Of a stretch of DNA of 64,000 bases, positions 11,392 to 25,100 are shown piece by piece. The notes below the pieces were generated by a model that ran no database searches, was not told where the DNA came from, and saw only the letters and a list, made by a program, of their open reading frames with translations. The stretch spans positions 1 through 64,000 of the forward strand of contig MU616567.1 in the NCBI GenBank assembly GCA_025201705.1, written 5' to 3'. The first letter of the stretch is position 1, and the number at the start of each line of letters is the position of its first letter. Both the position numbers and the translations under genes were made by a program. The DNA comes from Dissophora ornata (lineage: Eukaryota > Mortierellomycota > Mortierellomycetes > Mortierellales > Mortierellaceae).

Positions 11392-13487
11392 TTATGTTCT
11401 ACGCAAAATAGCAAACTCAACTACAAGGCAAATATGATCGCTAGAAAAGTTCTCATCAGGCAATCCATGACCCAAAAAGCTCTTGTCCGGGATCTCCAGC
11501 AACCTCAGAGGTACTAGTCGAGCACCATTTTCAGGCACGGGTTCATCGTAGAGATAGACGTAATCGAGTGTGTCCTTGAACCATGTAGCGTAATTTGTAA
11601 AGATCGGCTCTCCGTGGGTATGCGCTGTGTGTGCTTTCGTTGCTGTAGACTTTTCTTCAACGGTTGCAGCAGCTGTAGCTGTGCTGGTTTCTGCAGGATC
11701 GTCCTTGGTCAATGCCTCGTACTGACCGTAGATGCTAATGCAGCGGGAATGCGTTTCAATGGTAGCCAAGAGATCTTGTGGGGGAGTGAATGCCTCGAGA
11801 GGTGCTATGACAGGGGCGTCTTCGCCGCCCGAAGTAGAGGCGGTCAAAGTGGCTAGGCTCTTGATCTTAGGGTCTTCTGAGTCTGCAAAGTCTTTGGGGT
11901 CTGCAATCGTCGACTCGGGTTCTTGCCCCTCTTCTGTTGCAGCCAAGGATCCCTTCGCAGGAATGCTTTTTGGCAGTATGATGCCTGTCGGAGGGGCGCG
12001 GTATGGAAGATCGGAAGCTCTGTCCTTTCCATCTTCCTTCTTTTTACCATTCGTCATATCTGGACCGCTGGTGGTCTCCCCGAGACCCAGCTGCTCTGCC
12101 TGTGCAGTCAATTGATCAACTTCGATATCCCCTTGCTGATCAGTTTTAGTGCCATCGGCATTTTGCATGCGATTCACTTCGTCTACAAGCCATTGTTCCA
12201 AGTTTGGGATCTGATGAGGTGGCATCTCGTTCCTGGTCATAGCTCGATAAGCAGCATCTCGGGGCGTTGTATTGAAGTCTACATTGTTATGTGTACAAAG
12301 CATGCGTTAGTGTTGGAATGCCGATCGCGCATTTGCAGTGATAAGCAGTTGCTCATCCGATCCAACACGAATTACCTCCGCCGAGTAGAACAGTAAAGTT
12401 CAGTTTCTGATTCCATTCTTTGACCTTATTAAGCATGATAGAGGCTTGGCGGAGACGCTCGTACGAACCATCAGGTCTCCAGAACAGATGTGTCTATCAA
12501 AAGATCAGCCAAAATGCTTGGTTAAGTGACCTGTGAATTGTTGACGAACAGAATGCATACCAGATTGTATATAACGTGGCGATCTCTTACAGTGGCGACC
12601 AATATACCACCTGGGATATCGGTATCGTCGTCTTCCTTGGAAGTCTCTTCTTTAGCAGATCCCTCATCGTCGTCCTCGGCTAGCACCATGTCCGCATTGG
12701 GATCAGGGTTTTCGGTCTTTGACAGCACGGGCCGCAATCCGACCATAAGGCCCACATTCCCCGTCATGAACGTAGGCTGTCCAATGTCGTCGTAATCGAA
12801 GGCTAACTGATCCACCTTTTCAAATCTGAAGACAGAACATAAGTATTTGGAAGAGTATTTTGCCATTGATCAGCGCGTTTGTTGTATCTTTGCCATTTTT
12901 CTTACCGGGATTTACGCCAGATGATGGCACAGCCATGCTTCTTGTTCACGTTCTTGTAGTAAGCAGTTTCGTAACCCGCCTTGGTCAGGATCGGATAGTA
13001 GACCTCGTCCCAGAAATCGACTTCTTGCAGACAGGCTAAATCAGGGGGGTGAGTCAAGAGTTCCTGGAGTAGGTTTTGCCTGCGAAACTTCCAGCGCAAC
13101 GCCTTTTGGCTGGCGTGTGGGAACATGTCTCTTCGGACTAGGGCCTGTGCCAGAAGCTGATTAAATTGTCAAACAGAACAGGGAGAGAAAATGAAAACAA
13201 ATTTGTTGTCAGTTGTCGGGATGGTGGCCCTGGATATGACGACAGATCATGTCCAAGCATGAGGCTCCTTGGGGGGGAGGAAAGGGTAGGTAGTTTACGT
13301 TGTAGGTCATGAAGAGGAAGCGGTCCTTCTTTTTCCGGAGACGAATGGGATCCGCTCCCTGGGTCAGCTCCAGGGCGCTAGGGAGGGTGAGCATTCTTCG
13401 ATTGGGTCGTGACATTGCTTTAGTAAGTTGAATGGTGTTGGCGATGGCGGTGGTGTAGAGCAGTGATTCGATGAATTCGTGTTTCAT
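11392..13487 (-). CDS. NGL2: Ngl2-like RNA exonuclease (EEP/CCR4-type nuclease)
   Basis: Exons on the minus strand: 13487-13299, 13156-12906, 12825-12561, 12493-12376 and 12278-11392, giving 569 aa. The exonuclease-endonuclease-phosphatase fold is shown in order by FMTYNLLAQALVRRDMF, PDLACLQEVDFWDEVYYP (catalytic Glu), DRHVIYNLTHLFWRPDG, VLLGGDFNTTPRDAAY (Asp/Asn) and the terminal SSDHICLVVEF (Ser-Asp-His). In yeast Ngl2 trims the 3' end of 5.8S rRNA; related proteins deadenylate RNA. A low-complexity insert of about 150 residues rich in Ala/Thr/Pro/Glu lies between the fourth and fifth motifs. A second possible start is Met at 13415, since the first 24 residues are not conserved-looking. An acidic insert in exon 3 (AEDDDEGSAKEETSKEDDD) is also present. 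Confidence 0.85.
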
Positions 13488-14458
13488 TGATCAGAGGTAC
13501 AAGGCACTGTTGCCCTTTTATGGTGCACAGCGACTGCGACTGCGGTCAGTGTACAACTTTGTTTGCTCCAACTGCTCCTTTCCCCTGCGTGTTGTGTACA
13601 CACACGCGGACGCCGTTGGCCCGGTGCATGTCGAAGCGCGTTGCTAAACAACAGTCTAACACCCACTCTCCATCAGAATCGTCGTTGTAATATAACAAGT
13701 TAACGCAATATTCGAGTAACAAGCAACTGCTCTACACTTCGTTGATCTCTTGAGTGATCATCCAAAGCGCCAAGGAGCCACCATTCTCCACAACCTCCAC
13801 CTCACTAGCTTGTCGAACAGCATCTACTGCAACCTACTATTAATAAATCCACATCGGCATGATGTTCTCTGTTATCGTCCCCAGAATCATGGATATCTCT
13901 ACGGCTGCAGCTTGAATAGTGTCAATATAGCACGCCATGAAGCTCCCGCTCTTCACAAAGGCAACGATAGCATACACTCTGAGTAGCCATCCGCACTTTT
14001 TCATCCTGCAAGTTACGCACTCCCTGATCCAGGCGGTGCAGTCAGCAACAATAACGCGCGATGCTTGGGTGATATGTGGCACGTGATAATGGCGACTTAA
14101 GGTAATCAGATTCGTTAAAACAACCATCAATGCCTCTCGTCCCTCTTTCATCCCTCATCAACCCGCGAGAGTACAACGGACTGCGAAAGGATAATTTGAT
14201 TGTATTCCGATGTAAGTGAGAGAGAAGAATGTATTTGTTCAATTCGCTCGCTCCCTCTCTTTCTGAATCGAAATTACATGTGCATGACATGTCTCACTCA
14301 ATCGCTGTTTAAGTAAACCAGAAAGCCATCTTAACCTAACTTCGAGCATACACCTTTATTTATCTTATCTTTCTATCAGTCACTCTCCTCTTCTCTGAGC
14401 AAAACCCTCCGCACCCGCTTAAAAAAAGAAAAAAAGTAGACCCAGGCTTACACACAAA
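13488..14458. other. Divergent intergenic region, no gene seen
   Basis: Separates the Ngl2-like gene (-) and the Myb/SANT-like gene (+). No conserved frame, tRNA or repeat was found; it should hold both promoters. Confidence 0.5.
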
Positions 14459-16222
14459 ATGTCTGCGACAGATGACGACCGCAAACAGCGGTTCCGCTTC
14501 CACAAGGACGACGAGATCAAGCTCCTGCAGATTGTTTTGAGGGCTAAACCCTGTCCGTACAAAATCACATCGCGCGACGGCTCCATCATGATTGCTTGGA
14601 ACAATATCGCAGAAGAGTTCAAGACCATTTGCACACCTCGCCCTGATGGAAACCTGCCCCATCCTCGAACTTGCCGGACTCGCTGTGACAAGATGCTGTC
14701 TGACCGTCGAGCCATGCGCGGAAGTGCCCATCTGAAGACCCCGAAACAGGAGTCCAAGGAAGACAAAATCAAGAACGAATTGCTCGAAAGACTGGAGGCT
14801 TTACAGGCCAAGGCGATGGATTCCAATGCAGGCTCTACTTTGGGTGCAGTTGCCACAGGGGTCACAGGATATGGCGGAGATGCCGGTCTCAACTCTTCTG
14901 GGTCAGGGTCTGGGTCAGGATCGGGATCAGTATCAAGTCTTGTCTCGCCTGGTCATTTTCTTGCTCAAGGGCAAGGGTCCTCTTCAGCAGGAACTTCGAT
15001 CATGAACGACTCACAACCACACCGTCATGCACATCAACAGCACCGAGGTCTTGCTGCCTCCGCTACAGTCTCTACAGTCTTGACACCTCAATCCTTGTCC
15101 AATCTTGGTAACCACAATCACCGCATCGACCATGCTCCGTCAATGTCTGAAATCCTTGCAGACCCTCGACTTTTACTACCCGCCACAGCTATTTCTGGTA
15201 TACATGACGATCACCATCAGGTCTCATCTTCAGATGTCTTTTCAGTCACTGCATCAGATGTTCACTCGCGGATGAACAGGTCGAAGCCATCATCAGGCAC
15301 CTCCACCTCTACTGGCCATAAGAGACGAGGGAATAACAATACAGAGATTACTGTAGCCGCAGCGATAATGCCGTCGTCTTCGTCTTCACAGCATAACGCG
15401 AACACATTTGATTACGTACAGCGGTCCTCCCCGTTGTCCTCAAACCAAAACCACCACCCTAACCTATCGTCTCATGCTTCTAAGCGATCCCGACCAAGCG
15501 CTGGCACTGGTAAACCATCCCCTTCAAGCTATATGCAACAGGGCAATGGCCACAACTCTGGTCAGGCTCGTTCCGCGTTAGGAACGATCAGCATTGGATC
15601 TGGTCTGTCTGGACAAGATTTGACAGGATCATCCGGTGTTGGCATACATGTAGAAAGTGATGACGATGAGGACAACGATGAGGACGACGATGAGGACGAT
15701 GACGATGGAGGATTCCAGGATACACAAGAAGACCTCGGGAACGATTATGAGGATGACTTTGATAATGGGATTGACGATGAAGAAGATGACCAGGATGAAA
15801 GGCTCCATGTTCCCTCTCTACCATCTTACCAAAGCGGGTCTTTGATGGTCAAGAACGACGGCCAAAATAATAGGGGCTCCAAAAGAAAGTCGGCTCCAGG
15901 GGCAGGAAATGCAGCGAGTGCATCGTCCACATTGAGGGCCCAAACAGGGGGTAAATCCAGAAGGTCCTCGAACCAAGGTCTTCAAAGGCACCCGAGCGGT
16001 GGCCTTGGCAAATCTGGGTTGTCTTTTGGAAGCATATTCGGCTCGTCAGGGTACACCCTGCCGAGTCATGTGAATAAAGACGACCGGGAGTACTTAATGA
16101 AGGCGCTGGCACTGGAGGAGCAAAGGATGAAGGTCGAAGAGGACAAGATTGCGCTCGAGCGCGAGAAACTAGCACTGGAGCGACAACGTCTCCAATGGGA
16201 GATGCGGCATATACCCCAATAG
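14459..16222 (+). CDS. Myb/SANT-like putative DNA-binding regulator, intronless
   Basis: A single 587-aa frame. Residues about 12-85 (FRFHKDDEIKLLQIVLRAKP, then MIAWNNIAEEFKTIC and TCRTRCDKML) have the spacing of aromatic residues and helices of a trihelix/Myb-SANT-like domain, as in fungal regulators and transposase-derived DNA-binding proteins. A Lys/Glu helix follows, then a long Ser/Gly/His/Asn-rich region, an acidic run at about residues 400-440 (nt 15654-15798) and a final coiled coil of repeated EREKLALERQRLQWE type. This layout suggests a sequence-specific transcription factor with a C-terminal dimerisation helix; the target is unknown. Absence of introns is unusual beside intron-rich neighbours and may indicate retroposition. 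Confidence 0.65.
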   Translation: MSATDDDRKQRFRFHKDDEIKLLQIVLRAKPCPYKITSRDGSIMIAWNNIAEEFKTICTPRPDGNLPHPRTCRTRCDKMLSDRRAMRGSAHLKTPKQESKEDKIKNELLERLEALQAKAMDSNAGSTLGAVATGVTGYGGDAGLNSSGSGSGSGSGSVSSLVSPGHFLAQGQGSSSAGTSIMNDSQPHRHAHQQHRGLAASATVSTVLTPQSLSNLGNHNHRIDHAPSMSEILADPRLLLPATAISGIHDDHHQVSSSDVFSVTASDVHSRMNRSKPSSGTSTSTGHKRRGNNNTEITVAAAIMPSSSSSQHNANTFDYVQRSSPLSSNQNHHPNLSSHASKRSRPSAGTGKPSPSSYMQQGNGHNSGQARSALGTISIGSGLSGQDLTGSSGVGIHVESDDDEDNDEDDDEDDDDGGFQDTQEDLGNDYEDDFDNGIDDEEDDQDERLHVPSLPSYQSGSLMVKNDGQNNRGSKRKSAPGAGNAASASSTLRAQTGGKSRRSSNQGLQRHPSGGLGKSGLSFGSIFGSSGYTLPSHVNKDDREYLMKALALEEQRMKVEEDKIALEREKLALERQRLQWEMRHIPQ

Positions 16223-16406
16223 TAGTTACCACAATAGTGGAATATAAAATAAAAAAACCCCCCGCATTGCAGAGGCCCTGTCCCATATTCTACATCTCAC
16301 CAACCTTGACCCATAATCCCCCGTAGGCGCCTAACGTCCCAACACAGAGACAATAAGGAGATCCTAAATTCTATTGTCGCTTAACATTTGTCAGCGTGGC
16401 GGGACG

Positions 16407-16416
16407 CATCTATAAG
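16407..16416 (+). promoter_or_regulatory. Possible TATA box of the ML-domain gene
   Basis: The sequence TCTATAAGAG lies about 66 bp before the ATG at 16476, a plausible TATA position with a short leader containing pyrimidine-rich CTCACTCTTC repeats. Confidence 0.35.
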
Positions 16417-16475
16417 AGGGGCCATTTTTTCTGTTCCCCACGTCCTCACTCTTCACATCCTCACTTTCGAGCACA

Positions 16476-17182
16476 ATGAAAATCTCTACCATAGTTCTAG
16501 CAATCACGTCCCTGGTACTCATGGCTATAGCTATGGTCGATGCCGCCGCGATCAAGAAAGATGACAATGCCCAGAAGAACGAGAACAAAGAGAATGAGAA
16601 GTCCATATTCAAGTCCGACAGAAATAGTAGTCCTTATATCCTCTCAGCATCGGAAGAGCGCTTCACCTCCTGCGGCAACCCCAACAAGGACGCCCTCCGC
16701 ATAACCTCTATTACCTCGACCCGACATCTTTGCCCCGGCTGCAACGCTTGCATCAGCCTCACGGGCCAGCTGAAGGAGAGAATCGAGGAAGGGGCCACGA
16801 TCCAAATACAGGTGTCAAAGTTCATCACTGTCCTTGACAAGACATTTGATCTGTGCAGTGCGCTCGAGGCCATGCCGGACGGACCTCGATGTCCTATCGA
16901 ACCAACGGCTATAAGTCTTCGTGCTTGTTTTTCTTTGAACAAGTCTTTCCCACAAGATGTAAGTACCTAATTTCATCGAGTAAACTATTGTTTTCGTGTA
17001 ATAAAGACGGTTGGTGGTAATACTGCTCCCATCTGCTTTCGAAATGATAGACTACCGCTGATGTCAGGATAACAGCCTCCACGGCCACGGGGAAGAGTTT
17101 ATTCTGTATCAAAGGCACGGGCATGATCGAGTCCCACTGTCCCAAAGATGTCGGTCCAGGAACATATGCCTGCAACCACTAG
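16476..17182 (+). CDS. Small secreted ML-domain-like (NPC2/PG-PI transfer type) protein
   Basis: Two exons, 16476-16958 and 17051-17182 (phase 0), give 204 aa. The N terminus (MKISTIVLAITSLVLMAIAM ending in VDAAA) is a clear signal peptide. It is followed by a Lys/Asn/Glu-rich linker, then a Cys-containing beta-rich region: RFTSCGNPNKDALRI, HLCPGCNACISLTGQL, DLCSALEAM, GPRCPIEP, and in exon 2 TGKSLFCIKGTGMIE and SHCPKDV. The C...C..C...CP layout and length fit the MD-2-related lipid-recognition domain, whose fungal members bind sterols or phospholipids in vacuole or outside the cell. The assignment to ML rests on pattern only. Such small secreted proteins are numerous in Mortierellaceae. Confidence 0.6.
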
Positions 17183-17623
17183 GTGCAGTTTTTTTTCAGT
17201 AGACGTTAACGGAGCTGGGGGGTTTTTTTTGCAATAAAATGGAGTGAGGTGACAGGACATGTCTCCACCCGTTACTCCTGAATAAGGTCACGCGTTGAAA
17301 GCTGTGCTTGCTACAATACCAGAGGGAATTATGACTGCATGATCAGCATGGTTGCACAACGAAAGCGTGGTGATCGTCCCTGATTTACTCACAAGAGGTT
17401 GCACAAGAATAAAATAAAATAAAAAATAGAGAGCAGAGACATGCTTGCAACGACTTTTAAATTTTTAATACAAAATGGATTTTTATTAAATTAATATTTT
17501 TTTGGTTCTCAGATGCCAAAACGACAAAACGACAAAGAGGATGGAAGTTGGGGGGGTATGAATTATTGTCTCTATGTGTATATGATACAAGCCAGAAAAT
17601 GCAAGATTCTTCTTCTTTCGAAT
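17183..17623. other. Convergent 3' intergenic region, AT-rich
   Basis: Lies between the stops of the ML-domain gene (+) and GDP-mannose dehydratase (-). The right half (about 17410-17510) is strongly AT-rich with several AATAAA-like words on both strands, consistent with polyadenylation regions of both genes. Confidence 0.55.
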
Positions 17624-19080
<1,457 letters not shown>

Positions 19081-19177
19081 GTTGCTGAGTGTATGTACGG
19101 GTGGGAGAGGGAGAGAAGAGGAGGGAGAAGTTGATGAAGATGAAAGATGATGAGAGAGATGGAATGGCGACGGAGGG

Positions 19178-19184
19178 TTATATA
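19178..19184 (-). promoter_or_regulatory. TATA box of the GMD gene
   Basis: TATATAA on the minus strand about 100 bp before the ATG at 19080, followed downstream by pyrimidine-rich DNA typical of fungal transcription start regions. Confidence 0.5.
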
Positions 19185-20388
19185 GGTGATGAGGATGAGA
19201 TGAAGATGGAACTTTTTTTTTCTTTTGGTGCTCTCAAGAGAGGTTCCTCGCGTCGTTGACCAATCCTGTCCGCGGATCACCATCGAGAACGGGAGTGCTC
19301 ACTGTCTCCTCCTCTCATGAATGAATGCTGCAGGTGCTGCAAAATGTTAATCGCTATCTCTCACACCCTTCCGTCCCTCACTCTCACTCACTCACTCACT
19401 CTCACTTTCACTCCCACACTCTATTCTTTCCCTCCCTTCTCCCCTCTCTCTCTCCGCAGGAAAAGTAAATATAACTTTAAGCTGGCCAGGCACAGACGGA
19501 CCGAGGGTTATTCTCGCCGTTTGCACCTCCATCAAAGGGTCGTCCCTTCTCACACATGTTTTCTACGACTTTGCAGGCCATGTTTTCCCTCGGAGAGGCA
19601 GATGTCTCCACCTCGCATGCTACGTTTGTCCACCCTGTTTTCTTCTTCAGGAACAGTTCTCGATCTGTCAAAAAAACAACAACAATAAATTTTAGCACCT
19701 TCACACATGGACACATCCTCGTGTATCAGGCAGGGACATGTCGCAGGGTCTAGTGGTCTAATGGCGACAGCCTACTGGACAGAGTCTGGATTCGTCAATC
19801 CAAAAAGAGAGCTCACCCTTTTCTCATGTCTCCAATTATTCCCTCGCTCAACGTGAGCAGATGACACAGTTTTTTTTTTTTTTTTCTCGTTATCAGTCAA
19901 CGCACCCCCGTCCCTGGCAATGCATCCTTGTTCAACCCCGGGCCATGGAAGGTAAAATTTAATGTGCTAGATTAAGTGTATTGCGATGGGCTGTTCGTGC
20001 CACTTTGTGGACGCTATTCCATATTGGAAGTAAGCGAGCAAGAGATGATTGGTTTCTTTTTTCAATGAACACCGTTGCGGTGATCCAAATGAACAAAGTG
20101 GACAAAAATGGACAAAGTTGGCAAATGGACAAGCTTGTCACGTTTCTTGGTCCCCTCCCGCGACGGCGCGGGTCTGTTCTGTTCTGTTCTGTTTCGTCTT
20201 TCTTTCTTTCTTTCACACAAAAGATGTTTATTGCGCAGAAGGAGATCAAAGAATATCATACAGGTTCAGCATTGCCTACTACTCTTCACTACAGAGACAA
20301 AAACTGGTCGATGGCTAAATATATTACAGAGAGTGCATAAAGAAGCACGAACGAATAGAAAAAATGAAAGAAAAGAAAAAGACGAAAA

Positions 20389-20450
20389 GCGAAAACGGAA
20401 ACGAACAGAAACGGAAAACGGAAAACGGAAAACGCAAAACGAGTGCGGAA
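20389..20450 (+). repeat. Minisatellite of GGAAAACG-type units
   Basis: Imperfect tandem units of about 8 bp (GGAAAACG, with GGAAACG variants) repeat six or more times in the 3' flank of the WOPR gene. Confidence 0.6.
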
Positions 20451-20560
20451 ACAAGAACGAAAGACTAGGGGAAAAGCAGACGGATGTCGATATCATACAA
20501 GTACAGGTAAAAAAAAACAAAGGTCAAACGAATAAACAGGTCAAATATGAACATCGTGGT

Positions 20561-22153
20561 TTAGAGTCGGAGCATAGACGACAGCGCACGTAATTGTCTG
20601 TCATCTTCGACCCAGCGGACTCTCTCTCTCGAGACCTCTGTCGGTTCCAACCTTGGCAAGAGCAAAGGGTCTGTTGCCAAGTTGGCAAGGACCGACAGCG
20701 AGTCCTGTTCATGGTTCGAGAGCGTCGTGGATGTGGCGGTGGGCGAGGAAAGCGCTGCAGCCTTGCTGTGATCAAAGCTTGTGGAAAGCAAGGGCAACTC
20801 ACGCAGGGATGGAATCATGATCGGCGCGAGCTCGTCGCTATTGTTTGCACAATCTGCCAGGGACTCGGGCGTTACTGTGCCAGCAACATAGGGCTGGTCA
20901 TCATCCGAGGCCCAAGATGTCGTAGGAGAGTAAGCGTTCATTGGTGGCGTCGGGAATGACGACAAGGCAGGGGGGCTCATAGACTTGTAGCGATTCTCAG
21001 GGCTAGGACCATAGGATCCGTACAGATTAGGCGGGTATCCAACATTGTGGCTATTTGAGCGGGACCTAGAGCCCTGAAGATTTGCCTGGATAGGGGAATA
21101 GCGGTGATCTTTAAGATTGAAAGATCCTGAGTGTGTGTGGTGGTGGCCAGGGGTGAAAGGCGAGGGCTCAGGACGGCGGGGAATCTCGACCTTGTCATCA
21201 TCCTTGTGCTGGAAGGCACGGTGATGCGGGCGATGGCGCGACCGGGTTGGAGGCGAAGGGCTGGAATGGTTTGTGGATGAGGCAGAGTGCGAGTACGAAT
21301 CAGCATGGGGTGAGGTCTCGGGATAGATACCCTTGGGGATGACGACGTGAGCAAAGCGTGGATCGCGCGAGGGTGTCTCGAAGAGCCGTTCAGAAGCAAC
21401 GTCCTCGCTGGTGTAGTACGAGATCAAATGAAGTTTCTTGTTGTCAGCAGTCGTGATGGAGAACGACTGCTTCAAAAGGCCGTCGGGACGGTAGACGTTT
21501 TTGCTACCGCTTCCCTGCGAATCGTCGAGCTCGCGGTACGTGAGGAAGCTACCGGTGACACGGCTTGGCGACCAGCTCTTGCCATCGGTCCAGCGCCTCA
21601 TGCCAGCTTCGCGCTCATCAAAGCAGTAGACGGAGCCCGACCGAACGCACTGGCGCTCAATGTCGGAGAGGCGGCGATGCACCCTAGAGATGACGCCAAG
21701 ATGACAGGCTGTGGACGTTGTGAAGACAAAATAAAGATTAGACAACGGAAAAAAGTATTGCGATGATGAATGATCATTGACGGAAATTTCTATTTTTTTT
21801 TTAGTGTGGTGGAGTGTGCACAGGTTGGAATTTTTTTGTCCGTCCGGCTTTTTATTATTCGTCTAGTTCATTCCAGCAATCCATGCTTGACACACACCCC
21901 ACCACTCAGAACGGGACGAGGAGGAGTTGGAACAAACAACGCAGAGAGAAGGATGCGTGTGCATCTGCATGTGCGTGCGTGCGTGTGTGTGCACAAGAGT
22001 AGAACTTTCTCTTGCAAGAAAAGCAGAATATTGGGGATGGTAGTATGATGACTTGCCTTCAAAGATGATGAGTGCATCTTGTGGGGTCTTGATAAGACCA
22101 AAATACGTTTCCATAGAGTTATCCATAGAGTTATCCATCGCTGTAGGCTGCAT
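20561..22153 (-). CDS. WOPR-family transcription regulator (Gti1/Pac2/Wor1 type)
   Basis: Exons 22153-22057 and 21708-20561 give 414 aa. The N-terminal WOPR box begins METYFGLIKTPQDALIIFE and continues after the intron as ACHLGVISRVHRRLSDIE, RSGSVYCFDEREAGMRRWTD, GKSWSPSRVTGSFLTYREL and LLKQSFSITTADNKKLHLIS. Residues after about 150 are low-complexity Ser/Pro/His-rich. WOPR proteins are fungus-specific DNA-binding regulators of morphology, sporulation, nutrient response and virulence-related switches. The intron starts with GC rather than GT (G|GCAAGT): only that splice restores the conserved FEACHLG, so it is a GC-AG intron. A 348-bp intron and an apparently long 5' leader suggest room for regulation. 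Confidence 0.93.
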
Positions 22154-25100
22154 GTTGGCGATGGCAGTTGAGAGAGTGTGTGCGGGGGCCAAGAGCAGGG
22201 AGGGGGAGACGTAGGGAAGGGAGGGGGGAAAGATGTGCTGAAGAGGGAGGAGAGGTGAGAAGTTTAAGTGGATCAAGAGTGATTTGTGGCGTGCGAGGTG
22301 GCGCTTCCGTTGATGTTGAGAGTAACAGATACAGCTGCGGCGTGTGTTTAGGATGTTTGGGATGAGTGAAGACGCGCAGTAATGCGTAAATGTGCAGAGA
22401 GCAAGAGAGTATGAGAGTATACGTATGTGATCGGTGAAGGAAAACGAGAGAAGAGTGGAGAGAAGAGTGGAGAGGGGAGTGGAGACAGTAGAGCTGAGCA
22501 GGCGAGACAGGCGCAAGAGAGGGAAAATGAAAAAAAAAAAGAATTGACCAGGAAAGGGTGTGCGATAAACACGGAAAGGGCTTTTTATAAGAAGGCGAGC
22601 ACGCAGGCGGGTTAAAGCAAAATAGAGTGTTTGAATAGACACAGAGCAGCGATCTGTCTGCTCGTCATTGTCTCCTCTCGGTTCATCTTCTTCCACGGCG
22701 AGTGAGTCTTTCAGATCAATAATCAACCGCGTTGAATTGAATTAAGCGCTGCAATCAATGCGCAATTGATTCACTATTCATTCGCACATTAGAAATCAAG
22801 ACCAAGCCACGCTCTGCCTCTGCCAAAGGGTAAATCCAGTGCCGTTTTAACTTTGTTCATCCCGATGCCGCAACAAGGCGCCCCACCACCGTCGTCGCTG
22901 TCTGGCACCACTCCCCTGTGTCTGCTCCGCTGGCGCCCCTCACCGCCCGCAATCGTGGCCAGCAAACAACCCTCCCTCCCTCCCATGGTCCTATTCATCG
23001 CCGCCACACGGGACTAGCCGTAATGCGAAGCGACATCTTCTCTTCCTGATTAGCTCTGACTGCCCCATTTTTCTAACAAGAAAAAAAAAATAAGAAACCT
23101 GTCAATACCGATTGGCTCGGTGGAACAGGAATCGAAATATGCAAACTGGCTTTGTCAAACATACTGCACACAGAGGAGAGAGGAAACTATTCTCTTTCTG
23201 TCTCTCCGGTCTTCCTCGTCCTTGACTCTGTCCTCACCTTCCGAAACGCACTCACAGATGCAAAGATACGAAGCAGGCAAAATAGCAACAAGGAACTCCC
23301 AGGGCATCAGTGTCGACAGGAAAATATTCGGCTATTGTCATCCTGCTCCCAAACAGCGGCAAATGGTGACCGAAATTTTAGCCATCGAGGCTATATATTC
23401 TCCCGCCTGGTGCGCTTATTTTCAACACCAACTGAGCCAACAGGGAAGGCGTGTCGATGTGCGTTTATTTTGAGTTTCCACCACGCTATCAATAAACAGA
23501 AAACTTTGAAAAAAAGACAAAGCGGACGCAAGAGAGACGTGGCCCCCCTGGCTTCTGTGAATAAGTGACTGGACAACTAAACAAATGGTTGATATTATAA
23601 AATACAGAGCTTCTAGCGTCTTAGCCGGGGGTCGCTGCGGATATGGCACATCTCCATGGGAAGAGGTTAATCTACATCCGAGCACGCCCATCTGGGCCAG
23701 AAAATCCTGCTTTGCAGCACATGCGCTATTGTGTGCATTCATATGACATAAACTAGATTCTCGTGCATCCTCTCCAAGTCTCCCGCTGTCCACAGATCAA
23801 GAGGTGACACCTGCCCCCACCGTCTCATCGAACAGTCGATGTCCGGACTAAAAAAAACGATGATCAAGGGATCGAGGCGAGGTCCGAATGCGTGGGTTTC
23901 TGCGAATAGGGTCAATGATGATGTGATGTCGCAAGTTGGAAGATCCCTTTTTGCGAAGGATCCCCTGTGATTGGCTGCGATAGCACGGTCTTCCGGCCCC
24001 GTTTCTCTTTTTAATTACGATCGCAGACATCTATTGTTAAAAATGGCAAATAGCCCAACAGTTGCGTCCTTTTCTGAAGGATTCTTTTTCCGGGTATATC
24101 CTTATAACCAGTTGAGATTCCGAAACCAGATTCTAAAAAAACCACAGTTTTATCGTGCTCGAGCGTCGGTAACCACCGACATGACTGGGGCCTATCTGCA
24201 CAGCGAGACTTGAGCACAAACATGTTTCTGGCAGCGATCGCCGTCATATCAGCTACATGCTTGCCATGCTGTGCACACAGACAAAAAGCTCATACGAGAA
24301 AAAGTTTTTTGTCTCGCTGCGCCCTCCGCAAACACCGTCGCTTTGCCTGAACATGGGGCCAGGGGGGGCAATGTGCCAACTCAATGTCGAGGTTTTGCCG
24401 CTATGCCGTCTTTGCTGACTTTGCTGTCTTTGCTGTCCGATTCTGCACATCGAAACCCAATGGCACGAATACCCAGATCAGAGAGGACAGCGCAGTCTTT
24501 TATTTCAATCGGTTCCTCAGTAAAAGGGGGAAATGGAAGTCCCTGGTCAAAAAATAGCGCGGCTATACTCAAATGCGGTGAGCTCCACAGCCAAACGTTT
24601 TCTTTCTAATTCTTCTTACAAGCTTTGTCATTCCAACCGCACTAGCGTATATAGAATATATGTATGTGTGCTAAGATGGTTGCTGTCGACGCTCATATTC
24701 TCTGTTCAAGCTTGTTTGTAGTAACATTGTCGTGAAACCCCTTCCCGGGGGACACTTCACCGACGCCGCGTTTCTTTGCTGGGCGATTATCTACTGTTCA
24801 TGATGAGCTTCTTTGGCTGAGGTGATGGGCGAGTTATGCCCACAACAGATCGTCCTCACTGAGAGCGCGGATGGCCAGTATATGACTAAAATACAATGTT
24901 GGCAGAGGCATTATCAGGATTGATATCATTGACCATTCATAGGCGTTGAGCACCACAGCACCATACTTCATAAATGCGCAGATCTAGGTTTCTCTCCAGG
25001 CCCGATCAGGTTTCTTGTGTGTAGACAGATTAATGAATGGAAGAGCTAGACGAGAATAGGTCTGACAGGTTTTTTTTTGTTTTCCAGGAGCATCGCTAAA

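Larger units (their letters stand above)
19081..20560. other. Intergenic, simple repeats, no gene seen
   Basis: Upstream region of GMD and 3' flank of the WOPR gene. It holds a (TCAC)n tract (about 19377-19425), a T run (about 19871-19885), a TTCTG/TTTC tract (about 20167-20212) and a short minisatellite (about 20389-20450). A tRNA A-box-like word occurs near 19754 but no full tRNA can be folded. Confidence 0.5.

Noticed and set aside
19745..19830. tRNA-like A box (TGGTCTAATGG) followed by a small stem
   Set aside because: No proper B box, T arm or acceptor stem can be formed; at most a tRNA remnant.
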